A stretch of 64,000 bases of DNA from Harmothoe impar (GCA_947462335.1 OX381708.1:42039377-42103376), one strand, 5' to 3'. Positions 1-11,775 are shown, counted from the stretch's first letter. Numbers and translations are program-made. The notes: generated by a model not told the origin, from the letters alone.

Positions 1-461
1 ATACTTTTCTACACCATTATTTCAAATATCCTCTTCTAAAGCCCCGCTTATAAGCCCAATAAGAGTTTTCAAGAAGGGGCAATCAATTTTGACCTGCGTG
101 TTACCATGCTTAAAAGGTGGAAATAGGTCAGCTTGCCCTAGGTATCCGAAGGAGGATATAAGACATTACACACATTCATATAGATAACAGATGATAACAG
201 ATGACCCAGAAGAAGGCCTGTGTGTCCTACTTTTTAATAAGCGCCCCTCTTATATAAGCACTAGGGATGAAGACAAGTTGAAAATAATCAGTGTCGAGGT
301 ACCCATAAGGTATATTGGCTTACTCATGCTGTGGACGTGGCAATATTTTGTCAAGACACTTTGTCGTTATAATCTATTTGACCATGACTTGTGTCCATAT
401 TATAACAATATTGACATCTTTCATTATCAGTTCCTCAGAAGCACATACTGCTGAAGGGACA

Positions 462-1998
462 ATGGGCTCCTGTGCCAAGCTTCTGCTACCTATACTGGTT
501 CTATGCAGTGTCTCTTCTGCAGTCAAGTCAGCCAAGAGTCTGCTGATACCATGGCCTCACTAGATCCATGTCAATATTTTTTCCACTGCTGGTAGAGCAC
601 TTAAGGATGCTGGCCATGATGTCTATGTATTAAGTGTTAAGAAGTTCCTCCCTAATATAGAGAAACATGGACTGAACCCTTTAATTCACATATCTCCTAG
701 GGATGCACAAGGTGACATCTTTGTAAGGCTTGGACCTCACCTAAAGAGACTAGCTAGAGCTGATAATAGCTTATCGGATGTCTACAGTATGGTGATGCCA
801 GTTTTGTCTGACTATTGTAAAGATGTGAATAGAAATGATAAACTTATGGAGAAGGTCAAGGGGCTTGGGTTTGATTTGGTCATCAATGATGCTACTATGT
901 TCTATGTATGTCTGTACATGATTCCCTATCGGTATGGATTGCAGTACATGTCTATGTCAGCCTTACATGATCCCCGGACTTTTGGTATAAGTGGTATGCC
1001 TTCTGTTGAACCGTCCCAGCTACTAATAACTTCCAATAAGATGTCATTTATATAAAGAGTGTTGAATATGCTTCCGATGACAATAGTAGCCATGAACCCA
1101 TTTTCAATGGCATATAGTAAAGAGCATATGCAGGAGTTTGCACATGATAAACCTTATAAAAGCTTTCAGCAACTTGTTTCAGAATCCCAAATGATCTTGA
1201 CAAACCATGATGTCACCTGTGTTCGATACCCAAGAGTCTCAGCCCCTCACTATAGATACATTGGTGGATCAAGTGCTACTCTTCCAAAGCCTCTACCTCA
1301 GAATCTTCAAGATTTTGCCGATGGAGCAAAAGATGGCTTGATAATTCTTAGTTTTGGGTCCTTTGAAGGTCTCCGGAATTTCTGAAAGGAACTGAAACCA
1401 GTCATCATAAATGCATTTGGTCAGCTTCAGCAGCGGCGGATTGTTCAGGCTTAGATGATGTTGAAGGTGCCCTAAAGAATGTGAAACTGGTAAAATGGCT
1501 GCCTCAGAATGACCTGCTTGGTCACCCAAATACTAAGTTGTTCATCACACATGGAGGTAGCAATGACCAACTGGAGGCAGTCTTCCATGGTGTCCCTGTC
1601 CTCACCATGCCCTTCACTAGTGACCAGCAATACAATGCTCTACAAGCCAAAACCAGGGAATTCGGCCTCATTTTGGACCGGCTCAATCTGAGAGTAGACA
1701 TCATTGTTTCGAAAATTAATGAAATAAGACATAATCTGAAAACATCAGGAAATGCTCCCAGTTCACCCAGAGCTTACCAAGCTCACAGGAGACAGTAGTC
1801 TTTTGGGTCAACCATATCCTAAGATTTGGTGGAGATCATCTGAAATCACCTGCCCTTGACATGCCAATGTACCAAGTACTGATGCTTGACCTCTTTGCAT
1901 TTCTCACTGTGCTGTTTGTAATGTTTCTTGTTCTGCATATTTGCCTCTGCCGATGCATGTTTAGAATATGTAGAGCAAGGAGCAAACAGAAGAAATAG
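462..1998 (+). pseudogene. UDP-glycosyltransferase (UGT) pseudogene, full length, intronless
   Basis: UGTs are ER-membrane enzymes that move a sugar from a UDP-sugar onto small lipophilic molecules. The broken reading covers a whole enzyme of about 512 codons, the usual family length. It has an N-terminal signal peptide after the ATG at 462, the N-terminal catalytic-histidine region near 564, the donor-binding signature at about 1535-1640 (FITHGGSN ... GVPVLTMPF, then DQQYNA), a C-terminal membrane helix (about 1890-1950) and a short basic tail ending KQKK, as in ER-retained UGTs. The frame is destroyed by in-frame stops at 561 (TAG), 1053 (TAA) and 1383 (TGA), by one frameshift at about 1440-1480, and by another at about 1740-1790, after which the last part runs in the third frame to the TAG at 1996. 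No introns interrupt it, so it is either a retrocopy or a decayed single-exon gene. Family assignment is very secure; the exact UGT subfamily is not. Confidence 0.93.
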
Positions 1999-2263
1999 TG
2001 ATGCCCATGTAGCATATACCAGAGAGCAAACCCATCCTACAAGATATATTATAGCATCTTAGATAGATTGGATGAATTAGTTATGAACCGGATGACTACA
2101 ACGATAATGATTTTGATTTGTATAAAATGTCCATTTTGGGTCTATTATAGTAATTAAGAAGGGGAAAAAATATTCCCTAAAGCCCCAATAAATTTGTCAT
2201 CTTCTTTTTAAGATCTCATGTTAATTTTGTATATTAAAGTAGAGAGTCACGGACAAGTTGTAT

Positions 2264-2322
2264 AGTGTACATATAGATCCTACTAGTTTCGGCGGCTTTC
2301 ACCGCCTTCATCAGGGATGCAC
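2264..2322 (-). ncRNA. Hammerhead-ribozyme-like motif (minimal, type I topology)
   Basis: On the minus strand the conserved core CTGATGA lies at 2314-2308. A 6-bp stem follows (GGCGGT pairing with GCCGCC, including one G-U pair), capped by a GAAA tetraloop at 2300-2297. Next come GAAAC at 2290-2286, a tiny helix III (AC, loop TA, GT) and A2281 at the expected cleavage position. Helix I can form between ATCC just before the core and GGAT just after the cleavage position, with a further GTGC/GTAC pairing beyond an internal loop. Such short-helix-III hammerheads are known in Penelope-like retroelements and animal retrozymes. One deviation: an extra A (2307) sits between CTGATGA and helix II. I see no second copy nearby and no Penelope coding sequence, so this is probably a fragment or solo copy. 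Activity is inferred only. Confidence 0.62.
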
Positions 2323-4281
2323 TTTATTTCTAAATCGTTGACTGAGGTACTGTTGGGAGCGGTTTCACAAGTTAGTCATACATTGACAAGTTTCGGTTCA
2401 GACAGTCAGGTTTGATATGTTAGTGACTCAGGTTTTATGCCCTGGTATAGTGTTAATACCCAATGATGATTACATTTTTATGAGTTGAAATTTTTTTTTA
2501 TGAGTTGAAAAAATAATAATTGTTACACATGTGTGTTCACTGGCTATTATGACAGATGACTGTTACTTAAAAATAATAGGAAAGTATTCATAGTTGAATC
2601 TGCATTTTGATACGAACGCATAAGGTGTAACTCGATAATCCTGTTGAAAAAGGTCAGTCATAAATAATTATTGTTTATTGGGATATCGATGCATTTGTAT
2701 CCATACAAAAAGCACTGCTTCAAGTCTCCTTACCCCAGAGGAGTACCTTCAAACAAACATCGGTTCCTCATGACCAAGTCCCCTTACCAAATGCAATACA
2801 CTGATACATAATTAATTTATATCTACATTTTGTACCAATATTTGAATCATTTACATGAAATTCACCAGAGAGGAAAATCTGCATTTCTATAAGATGTGCA
2901 ACTGTAAATATAACATGAGCAATAAACTTTTCAAGGTTCGAGTTGAACGATTATGCTGAACACCAGGTTTGACAGTCTTCTATTAGAGATTACTTACTCT
3001 TTCTGGAACATCTTCAAGACAAATTAAGAAATACAGCAGTACAATGTATGGACACCATATCTAATTCAACGATGGGAAAGGTTTTGATATAATAGAAGCT
3101 GGATCAAACACACACTATATTTATCACACAGTATCACATTACATTCGAAGAAATATCAGGAAGGCTCTACTGTTACAATAATATGAAGTCCAATTTTCTT
3201 CAAAAAAACAAGGCTGTCACCTTCTACCTGAGATCTTAGTGAATGGGGAACTGGGTCACACACATTGAGCCCCCTAGCAGAAGGTGAAGAACAGACTCCT
3301 GGAAGCAGACACTGAATGAGGGGAGGGGGAAGTAAGAACAGTCTAGTACGCATACTGTTATACACTCTACCTATATGAATATTGGTTAAAAGATCACGGC
3401 GATGCCAAAAGCAAACCACTTCTACTCATGTCTTGAATTCTGTGCAATTAAATAAATGGAAAAGAAATGAATGTACCAGACATAATTATTTTCATCAGAT
3501 CGTTTTTTAAGATATCATAGTTTCTGTGTTTCTCACATTGGTATTCATGCCAAGCCCCTGCTACTGACACCTCAATAAGTAACACTCTTACTAGTATTAT
3601 ACTCCCGCATTTCACAAGGGGGAAGTTTAAAAAAAGGTGATAAGAAAAGTCGTAGAAAAGGTGTTTCAGAGGGACCAACGGTCATGCATTTTTAAGCCAT
3701 CTTGGTCATAAAGGGTGTCCAACTGCATTTATATAGGGTTCACGATCCGTTAGAACCAATATCTGCACATGTCATTGAAAATTTGACTTACAATTGATAT
3801 TTTTGTTAACAGGAATAAAGGGGTGCTGTAACATGTCACTTAATTTCATCATACTATAGTTCAAGTGGATCGCGAATTCTATTTTTAGAAAACTGGGATA
3901 GCCCTTTTAGAGTCATTATTTAGATAGTTAAATGTATGATTTCACATCTTGTGATCCACTTGTGCATAGCACTGTGCGTAGAAATGATATATTCACTACC
4001 GGGTTACTAATGAAAGTTTTCAAATTGCTGAAACACATTACAAGTACTCTTGTTTCTAAGGCAGTAGTTTGATAGGATTATCTTAAGTATTACGTCAGCT
4101 TGATCTCTAGTTACTCAGCTATGGCTCCATTATGCACTTTATCAGTATGATCTATAACTGTATAGTATAGCAACTAGCACAAGTAGGCCACCTCAATGTG
4201 CCTTGAATGGATGATCTCTTGAATGGTATTGATGGTCACTGAATGTTATCTTAGGCCAAGAAATTTTTGTTGTTGTGTTCC

Positions 4282-4325
4282 GGTAACATGGCTTTAAAAA
4301 TGTAGGGTCGGTAGGTCGCTTCTCT
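4282..4325. repeat. Dispersed repeat fragment with GGTCGGTAGGTC
   Basis: The stretch GGTAACAT ... GGTCGGTAGGTCG resembles 20496-20540, where the same two blocks occur in the same order. A third GGTCGGTAGGTC lies near 20393. It is probably a decayed transposon family; no ends can be defined. Confidence 0.45.
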
Positions 4326-4505
4326 TTTTTTTTTTACCAAATGTGTTTATGATTTGGTGAAGTTTATACATTTTACAAATATTTGACCGAATTTAGGCAC
4401 CAAAGACATATTTTCCCACAAAATGTCCCAATTAGAAGGACTTCAGGGTCGGGGCAAAAGAATAGGGTAGGACGAGATACCGGTCCACAACTAATTTTTA
4501 AGGCC

Positions 4506-6200
4506 TTACTGCTTACAGAGGGCCAAACATAGGTCGATGAGTAGTTGGAAAACTTCTACAATACTTAGGACAGAGAGACCAACCCAAAGACCCATACATC
4601 CACCCATATCTGACAGCAGACTAACCACACCATAATCGGCGGTTTCTGTAGTTTCCTGAACGGACAGGTCGGATATATAGATATTAACCTTTGCGAAATC
4701 TTTTATAGCATTATACCGATTGGAATCCAAGAAGTGTTTTGAGTAGAGTTTCTCCTTAATACTTGAAACATTAGTTGATGAAAAGGACCCTGCCCCGGGC
4801 ACAATTTGCCTATACCATATTGCATCTGTTTCCATACCTGATGGCCAAGACCCAAGGCTGAATCCTACTTTGTAAGAATACTCATTACATGGCCGGTAAC
4901 ATTGACAAAAGCTCATAACATCGTTGTGTGATAGGATCTTAATCTTAAGATCTTCTGAGCAGTCTAATTTGTTACTCATGTTCAGAAATGGGTCCATACA
5001 TTCATATGGAGGGACTTCCCTTTGACATCCTGCTGGTGCAGGTGGGATATAGGAACAACTTGGCGTATCAGTGGGAATATTGGAGGCTTTTAGTAAGTAT
5101 GGATTTGTGCATCCACACGTTTCAACTGTATGCTTTTGAATACACCTATTTAGACAGACCGGTAGACGGTAAACTTCATCTGGATTACCCCCGTATGGGC
5201 CAACCATGCTACAGTTACTGTAAGGGTTCCCTAGGCGTTTATTTTTGTGGACAGTTATCCCAAGTGAGCCGAGATGGCCAGGAGGAATAGTAATTCCCTC
5301 GGTCATTGGCAAAGGAAGGGAATTTCTCTCATGAACAATCACATGTAAACCCTCAGCCCCTGACATTGGATGATTAACATCAGATAAGAATGGGATATCT
5401 TTTAAACCATCAGAAAAGTTACTCCAGGGTATCATGCCTGATCCAACCAGAGACATTAGAGACAAGCCATTTTCAACACCCGACTGTACTGTCATATTCT
5501 CCGGGGCCTTCAGTGTTAGACAACGGCCAAAGTATGGGTCTTTTATCTCTTTTACCATATTGAATTCACAATCTTTATCTCCCCATCCGCAAATTGGCAT
5601 CACCTCATTGGTAGGGATAACTATGGATCTCATCTGTGCATCTGACAAATTAACTGCACCCCAAAATATAACCCTGTCATAATATCTAGCCATGATTGGA
5701 TGATCATTCTGGTAGTAAGCAAATGTGTTGGCATGGTTCACCTGGCTTTCCATTATCTGTAATTCCACTTCTGGTCGTGCCCTTTCAATATCTCTGAGCG
5801 TTGAGAGTAACACTGGGTCAGGTGCGATGGTTGCATATTGTTTTACGATACTATAGAGTACATCAGTATCCAAGTATTTGTGGCTGCAGAGGGTCACATC
5901 GGGAAACAGGAAAGGCTCAGAGCCAACACTGAGTGTTGTCTTAATAGGATGCGCGTTGTACATAGTTATAAGCAAATCGATCTGGTAGCTGAGCCCGAAT
6001 AAAGATAAAAAGGTAACTAAACCCCATAATATCTTGATCGGCCAATGCTTGCTGTCCGCTATTCTGCCCAGGCCATGCATTGTTGCTGTTCTTGAAAAGG
6101 CCCCCACTGCAGTCAGAAGTCTTGCTTTATACGACGAGGCAGGGGCTTCGTCTTCCAGCGCTTGCTTGGCAGGCTTTACTTGCACGACCTTGTTACCCAT
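4506..6200 (-). CDS. DEG/ENaC family sodium channel subunit (degenerin/ASIC/FaNaC-like)
   Basis: This is a subunit of a trimeric, amiloride-sensitive-type cation channel of the plasma membrane. The single open frame encodes 564 residues, a normal family length. Domains in order: a cytoplasmic N-terminus with the conserved HG gating dipeptide (H42-G43); TM1 at about 53-75; the post-TM1 motif FPDVTLC (99-105); a large extracellular domain with many cysteines and potential N-glycosylation sites near 184, 235, 261, 329, 407 and 477; the cysteine cluster at 349-364 (VCLNRC ... CGC); the CQCYRPC block (432-438) followed by SWPS (451-454); and TM2 at about 536-560 with the G-x-S selectivity filter GLS at 541-543. 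The start ATG at 6200 puts the HG motif at the usual distance. The cytoplasmic tail is almost absent (four residues after TM2), and the stop overlaps a good splice-donor word, so a 3' exon is possible. The activating ligand (peptide, proton, mechanical or none) cannot be told from sequence. Confidence 0.95.
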   Translation of the reverse strand: MGNKVVQVKPAKQALEDEAPASSYKARLLTAVGAFSRTATMHGLGRIADSKHWPIKILWGLVTFLSLFGLSYQIDLLITMYNAHPIKTTLSVGSEPFLFPDVTLCSHKYLDTDVLYSIVKQYATIAPDPVLLSTLRDIERARPEVELQIMESQVNHANTFAYYQNDHPIMARYYDRVIFWGAVNLSDAQMRSIVIPTNEVMPICGWGDKDCEFNMVKEIKDPYFGRCLTLKAPENMTVQSGVENGLSLMSLVGSGMIPWSNFSDGLKDIPFLSDVNHPMSGAEGLHVIVHERNSLPLPMTEGITIPPGHLGSLGITVHKNKRLGNPYSNCSMVGPYGGNPDEVYRLPVCLNRCIQKHTVETCGCTNPYLLKASNIPTDTPSCSYIPPAPAGCQREVPPYECMDPFLNMSNKLDCSEDLKIKILSHNDVMSFCQCYRPCNEYSYKVGFSLGSWPSGMETDAIWYRQIVPGAGSFSSTNVSSIKEKLYSKHFLDSNRYNAIKDFAKVNIYISDLSVQETTETADYGVVSLLSDMGGCMGLWVGLSVLSIVEVFQLLIDLCLALCKQ

Positions 6201-6858
6201 CCTGACTGTTACGTGGCTGAAATATTCAAAAGGCTTTGCTTCAAAACTGAATAGTTCACTAATTCACCACACATTAAATGCCATCGGCTGTTTTCTTTTT
6301 CTATTGTATTACTTATGTGAGCTGGTACGAGCAGCGCCAACGGTGTTCAGGCATCATGCCATGAGTTCCTTCTTTTCTAGCCTACAAGGTAAATCAGCTT
6401 CATAATCCATTAAATAATGAGCATAAGATGTTGTCTTAGTACACTAGCAATAAGGACCCTCACCAGACATATTCCATTAAAACACTTGGCATACATGATT
6501 TAGTAGAGCTGCGTTTGACCTGTGTGCTAAACATTATTATGCATAGTTACGACCGCCTATAACCAAGGATTCTATAGGCTGGGATGTCTGATTCGGTAGA
6601 CTCCCATGGTATAGCCCCCCACCCCTCTACCCCTCCCCCCTCCATGAAAGTGGGCGATCTTGTGTGCTCAGTATTGAAAACTCTGAAGAATCTGAATAGG
6701 TATGTGGTTCTCTTGTGTCTTTATCAGAGTGATACTAAATGAAAAGAAGGGATTTTCTAGACCAAAGAATCCTGCTGAATCCAAAATATTGTGGTTTTGA
6801 TTCTCAAAAACTGACCAAAATTGACCTATCCCTCAATCTCACAGGCATTCTTCCTGTG

Positions 6859-7471
6859 TACACTGAAAACACAGAGGAAGGTTCCTAGTCATTATGGCGA
6901 CCTAGGTTGTCATAATGACTAATGGAAAGTGCTCTGGAGAATGGTGTATGAATATATAGTCTCTCATTAGTTCACCTCCTAATGAGAGGCATCCCTTTCA
7001 CATATTTGGTTTACTCTTGATTAAACTAAGTAGCTTCACTTGTTATAGATAAGTTGTGTATGGGTGAGAATGATGGACTTGACGGTATAAAGACTACTCG
7101 GCTCCCTGTCACCAGTTTATATCTCATAATAGAAAATTTACCCTGGGTGGTAGCACGTGACATGTCCCATATCCAACACCCAGATATACCCTAGGTTGTC
7201 CCAATGACTACCCAATAGTGTTGAGAGTTGTCATTACTGATGACTTTAGGTCTTCAAATTTACAATACCTAAAACAACAACCTTAAGGTAGTCATTCTGA
7301 CTACCCAATCCATGTGACTACCTAAGGTTGTCATTATGACAGCTTTTGTCTATATGGATCAGATATGACTACTTTAGGTCGTCACAATGATGACCTAAGG
7401 TCGTCACCTTGATGATCTAAAGATGTCAATTTTGATATTGTCAAAATGACGACCCTGAGGTTTTCAGTGTA
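6859..7471. mobile_element. TA-flanked non-autonomous DNA transposon (MITE) with internal repeat array
   Basis: The ends are matching inverted repeats CACTGAAAAC (6861-6870) and GTTTTCAGTG (7460-7469), each bordered by TA, the target duplication typical of Tc1/mariner-type elements. The interior holds many degenerate, direct and inverted copies of a word close to GACTACCTAAGGTTGTCAT. These are clustered at 6880-6925 and 7185-7455, with a unique-looking stretch between. There is no transposase frame. It may depend on a transposase elsewhere in the genome. Confidence 0.7.
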
Positions 7472-10400
7472 TCGCTCTATCTATCCTGCACACCGACAGC
7501 CTATCCTGCATCTCTCAGCCTATCTATCCCTCAAGTTACCTATACCTTGAATTAGAACTTTCTCTTAAATTAGCTCATCCACGGCATGAACATTGGCATT
7601 TAAGCAATCTTTTATTGCTTAAAGTCACCATTTATACAGCTTTAAGTTCAGTAAACTCCATGTAAATGTCCCGGAAAATTCATAATGACATTCGAGGGGC
7701 TTTAAGTGGCATTTACTGAAATTAAAGATGCTTAAGGTGTGACTTTAAGCAATCTGTTTTTTGCTTAAATGCCAGGATTCATGTAGTGATATCCCTCCAA
7801 AAGCTTAAAGGCTAAAGCTTACCCCTCTTCTTGCAACTCTTGCCCACTTTCTGTGCCTACCTATCCCTGAGTCTACAGGTCTATCCCCAATCTGCCTATC
7901 GCCCAGCCTACCTGTCCCCCATTGTGACTATCCCTCACTCTGCCTATTCGTCATGTTTAATCAGCATTTCCCATCCTTTAATCTATTATGCCCATCTGCT
8001 AAACACAATATTCCTCACCATGTCCCCTATAATTTGTACCTATCCTCAATGTCCCAAGACACAAGTGAACCACATAAAAAAAACTATTCTTCATGGTTTT
8101 CAATAGGAGGGGGGTATAGATGGGGGTAGGGGGGGGGGTATGACTTGTCACACTATACCCATTGGCGAGGCTCTGAGTTGGACATCCTACCCTATACGCA
8201 TCTTGCTATAACTGCCTATGAGTTACCGTGATTCTTAAATTCCTTTGGACTTTGCCGTGGAATGTACATGCACAAAAGAAATATTTCTTATAACTTAATT
8301 TCTTTTGACCAGCATTTTGGGATAAAAATATGAAGTATTTCTCACCTTTCATGATTAGAAAATGATATTTGTGTTATTTCCTGGGTCCTTCAGAGCTGTT
8401 CAAATTATCATAGCTACTAGAAAACTGATCTTTTGGTCACTATGGTACTTTTAACAGCTATCTGGACCTTAAAAATCAAAATACTAAAAAAAAAGGAAGA
8501 AAAAAAAACAGGAATTGAACCATTGTCCGAATGAGGAATGGCTTTGGAATGGTAATTGCTGGTGTTTCAAAAGGATCATTCTATTATGTGATGCATGCAC
8601 CACTCGTAAGTCTTTTCTAGGATTGATCATTTTGAAACCCTTTATATTTTCCTCAGACTGTATTCTATTTTCACCACTCTCAAGTGTTTGTGAGATAGTG
8701 ACAGTTTGAATGTGGTCCCTATGTCTCAAATATTTTTGGGATAAGGAAATCTTGATGTATAGGGACTTCAGGTGGGCCCTAAGTCACAAATATAGGGATA
8801 GGGGCTTTTGGTACAATGTCACAGGAGCTTAACACCACTCGTAAAGTCCAAAGTTGCCTGATTACCCGGCCCCAAAAAAGGCTTTCCTTGAAAATTACCA
8901 TTCATCTGTAACTAGGCAACTTTGAACAGATCTGCAGTCGTTGATTATTGAAACATCAATAAACGAAGGAAAGCTTGCTCATGATAATGACACCAAACCG
9001 ATCTCAATCTTTAGAACTGCATGATGTTCAAATGAAAATAAGCCCAGAAATAATGTTTTTGTTCCACTCACATCTCACAACGATTAAAATACCAAATACT
9101 AGAAAAAATAATTTATAAAGGAACTGTTATGCAGCCACAACAATATATAATATATACAGCTTGAACATATTTCTACCACACTATACATGACATGAATAAT
9201 GATTTTACAATATCACCTACCTGGCTAGTCTCTCTGATGGTATTTCAACCTGTTACCGGTCCTCGCAGTATAGGTGCCCCTCGAGTAGTGAACCTCTGAG
9301 ACTTGTACTGTTGTATTTCAATATATATGTGCGGTATATTTCAATATACAAGTATTGTATGAAGGCTAACATGGAAGTGACATTGGGTGAGGGTATAGAT
9401 ACTGCCCCTCACCAGTAGCCAATGGGTCAGGTTGTCCGGTCACTTCCTCCCACTGCCTGACTACGGTTGCCCCATGGGAACCAAACAATCAACAATATAT
9501 ATATGTACACCTGTGATCGAGTGCTTAACAAATATTTCTCCGTATGATTTGTGTGAAGTGGTATATATTGTTCTGTGTCTCCAGGTAACGTAAGTATAGA
9601 TTATTGGCTCCAGGTGATCAGGAAGGTGTTTCACAGGGGCTGTAATAGGTGGAAGTGTTTCTAAATCCCCTACACTCAGATATCTGACTCACAACCATTC
9701 AATTACCACACTGGTCGTAAGTATAATGATCAGTTACTATCACATGTCAAATATGAAATGTGATGTATTTAAGGGCTTCTACATTGTAAAATAAGCCTTC
9801 CATTGAAATTGGCATAAAACGAATTGTTATTGCATTGCACATATTCAAATGGGGAGACTCAGTCAATGGTGTTTTAGTCGTTATTGTTGTAATTATAATG
9901 GCTGAAAAATCACAAATAATACAGAAGGTTTTTCATTCAAGAGCCAAATCACTCATCACTCATAGATCAATGGTCAATGGCAATAGTGTTTTATGAGACA
10001 TTTTCCATAATTATGTAAGTGCCAAGACAGGAATAATCCTATTGAAACACTTGCTATTCTCCTAAGATGACATTCTGTTTACACCACTCGTATACAGAAC
10101 CTATCTAAATATATTGCATTCTTTGTGAAACACCTTCCAGGCACCCGGACTACCGAAAACCTACTTTAATATTAACATAATTGTCTTATATAACCAGATA
10201 GTTCAATGTATGTTATCACTCTATGCCGTTCTGTGTGGTGCTTGTGTGTGTCCAGAAGCCTAGAAATGGCACGCATGGAATTGATTTCCGTTGAACATAT
10301 CAAAGCTGAATGGATGAACAAGAAATACATTGTGTATTGTAAGTGGAACATAGCCATTGCCGCAAGCTTAAGTATGTGAGTTATAAAATGTATAGGTAAA

Positions 10401-10726
10401 TCCCCCCAGAATCGACCACGTATACCTTCACATGTCCACCTCAATTTGGAGTTTTTGTCCTTTATTGGTGTGAATGAAGTGTTGTCTGTAAATTTGCTCA
10501 TTGTGTACCATGAAAGATCACCTCAAAATTAATCAATGCCGTTAGACATTCCAGGCCAGATACAGCTTTTATGAATCTCATGAGTTTGTCACGGACAATA
10601 CTATTCCAAAAGACACAATACCTGAATAAACACTTTAAAGAATGATAGCCGTTTATGAGTAGTTTTGTGATTATACTTGAACGGGAGGGGGAGGGAGAGA
10701 TCCCCCCCCCCCCTATTTTTAAACCT
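7472..10726. other. Gene-free, repeat-scarred stretch
   Basis: No credible coding exon. It contains short homopolymer runs (poly-G at 8131-8139, poly-A near 8486-8512), AT-rich simple sequence near 9130-9160 and 9320-9350, and two similar blocks near 8710-8760 and 8775-8810 that look like a small local duplication. Confidence 0.4.
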
Positions 10727-11078
10727 ACCAATATTGATGCACGTGGGGACGAACTTGCGTAGTCACTAGACGCCGCCCATTCTGTGCGTAATCTTAAAAT
10801 CGCCACTTCTGGTGTAATCTTACTCAGTTTTCGCCACTTCTGGCGTAATCTTAATCAGTTTCCAGGTGATACCTATCTTCGAGATGGCACCACTGTAAGT
10901 TTGTAACATTGCTTTATATATCGGGGGCTTTGCCCCCCACACCCCCTTCTTCTTTCTTTCTTTTTTTTTCTTTTTTCTGGAATAAGATTAAGCCAGAAGT
11001 GGCGATATTAAGATTAAGCATAGAATGGGCGGTGTCTAGTGACTACGCAAGTTCGTCCCTTGTTGCAATATTGAAGGT
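10727..11078. mobile_element. Fold-back (inverted-repeat) element, about 350 bp
   Basis: Two arms of about 100 bp at 10727-10827 and 10980-11078 are near-perfect inverted copies. They include a perfect 26-bp stretch (10746-10771 against 11034-11059), and both carry repeats of the word CGCCACTTCTGG. The spacer holds a perfect GGGGGC-TTT-GCCCCC hairpin at 10923-10937 followed by a pyrimidine-rich tract. No transposase is present. Transcripts would form a long hairpin. Confidence 0.7.
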
Positions 11079-11520
11079 GGAAACCGAGTTCGGCAATTCA
11101 GTGTCTGGTGGAGGTTCCTGTGTAAAACACCAGGGGGCAGATGCATAGATTGCAGGAACAGTTCCTACAATGAGCCCAAAGTGCCCTGCCCGTGTCTAGC
11201 ACTTTGTTTGGCAACTCTTGTCTCCCCAGGCTCAGCCAGGTTGCAATGACCCCCGCTGCTTAATAAGAACAATAAGGAAAGTGTGTAACGATGTGGTGCT
11301 CGTCTTCATGGACCTTTCCCCATATACTCTTAAAATATTATGTTAAAAATCTCCCATAAGCTTTAAATGGAATTTAACACCCAATATTGTAACCCCGAGA
11401 CCTCCCTTGTTATATATTTACATTAACTACTGTTAAGACTATGTATCTTCACCTCAGTATAAAACAAAGGTTGTAAAATGTATTTTTTAAAGAGTGTTCT
11501 TCAATGTTTTTCTTTATTTA

Positions 11521-11775
11521 AGGGAGTGATCATTTTATAACAACAGGGGGGGTGGTGAGTTTCCGCGGGAGCGCTCGAAATCTTTTACACCCCCCCGGTC
11601 AAGGGGTCAACATTTTTTAACCCTCCCTTGGGGTGGAAAATCGAAAAGCGGGCCCTTTGAAGCATAGTAACGCGCGGGCTTTTTGGCTCAGAACAGGTTA
11701 CATTTTTTTAACCCCCCTAAGAGGGGTCCAAATTTTTTGAACCCCCCCTTGTGTTAAAAAAAATGATCACTCCCT
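11521..11775. mobile_element. Short MITE with 16-bp terminal inverted repeats
   Basis: AGGGAGTGATCATTTT at 11521-11536 is mirrored exactly by AAAATGATCACTCCCT at 11760-11775. The interior is made of C- and G-runs alternating with T-runs, some inverted with respect to one another. Length 255 bp with no coding capacity. I could not define a clear target-site duplication. Confidence 0.7.

Larger units (their letters stand above)
1999..4505. other. Gene-free stretch between UGT pseudogene and DEG/ENaC gene
   Basis: No reading frame here resembles a protein. It contains the hammerhead-like motif at 2264-2322, a 16-bp direct duplication (TTTTTATGAGTTGAAA) around 2475-2510, and near 4282-4325 a copy of a dispersed repeat containing GGTCGGTAGGTC that recurs near 20.4-20.5 kb. 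The part directly below 4506 would be the 3' UTR of the channel gene. Confidence 0.5.

Noticed and set aside
6034..6405. Plus-strand frame opposite the start of the DEG/ENaC gene
   Set aside because: Shadow of the real minus-strand gene plus its upstream region.
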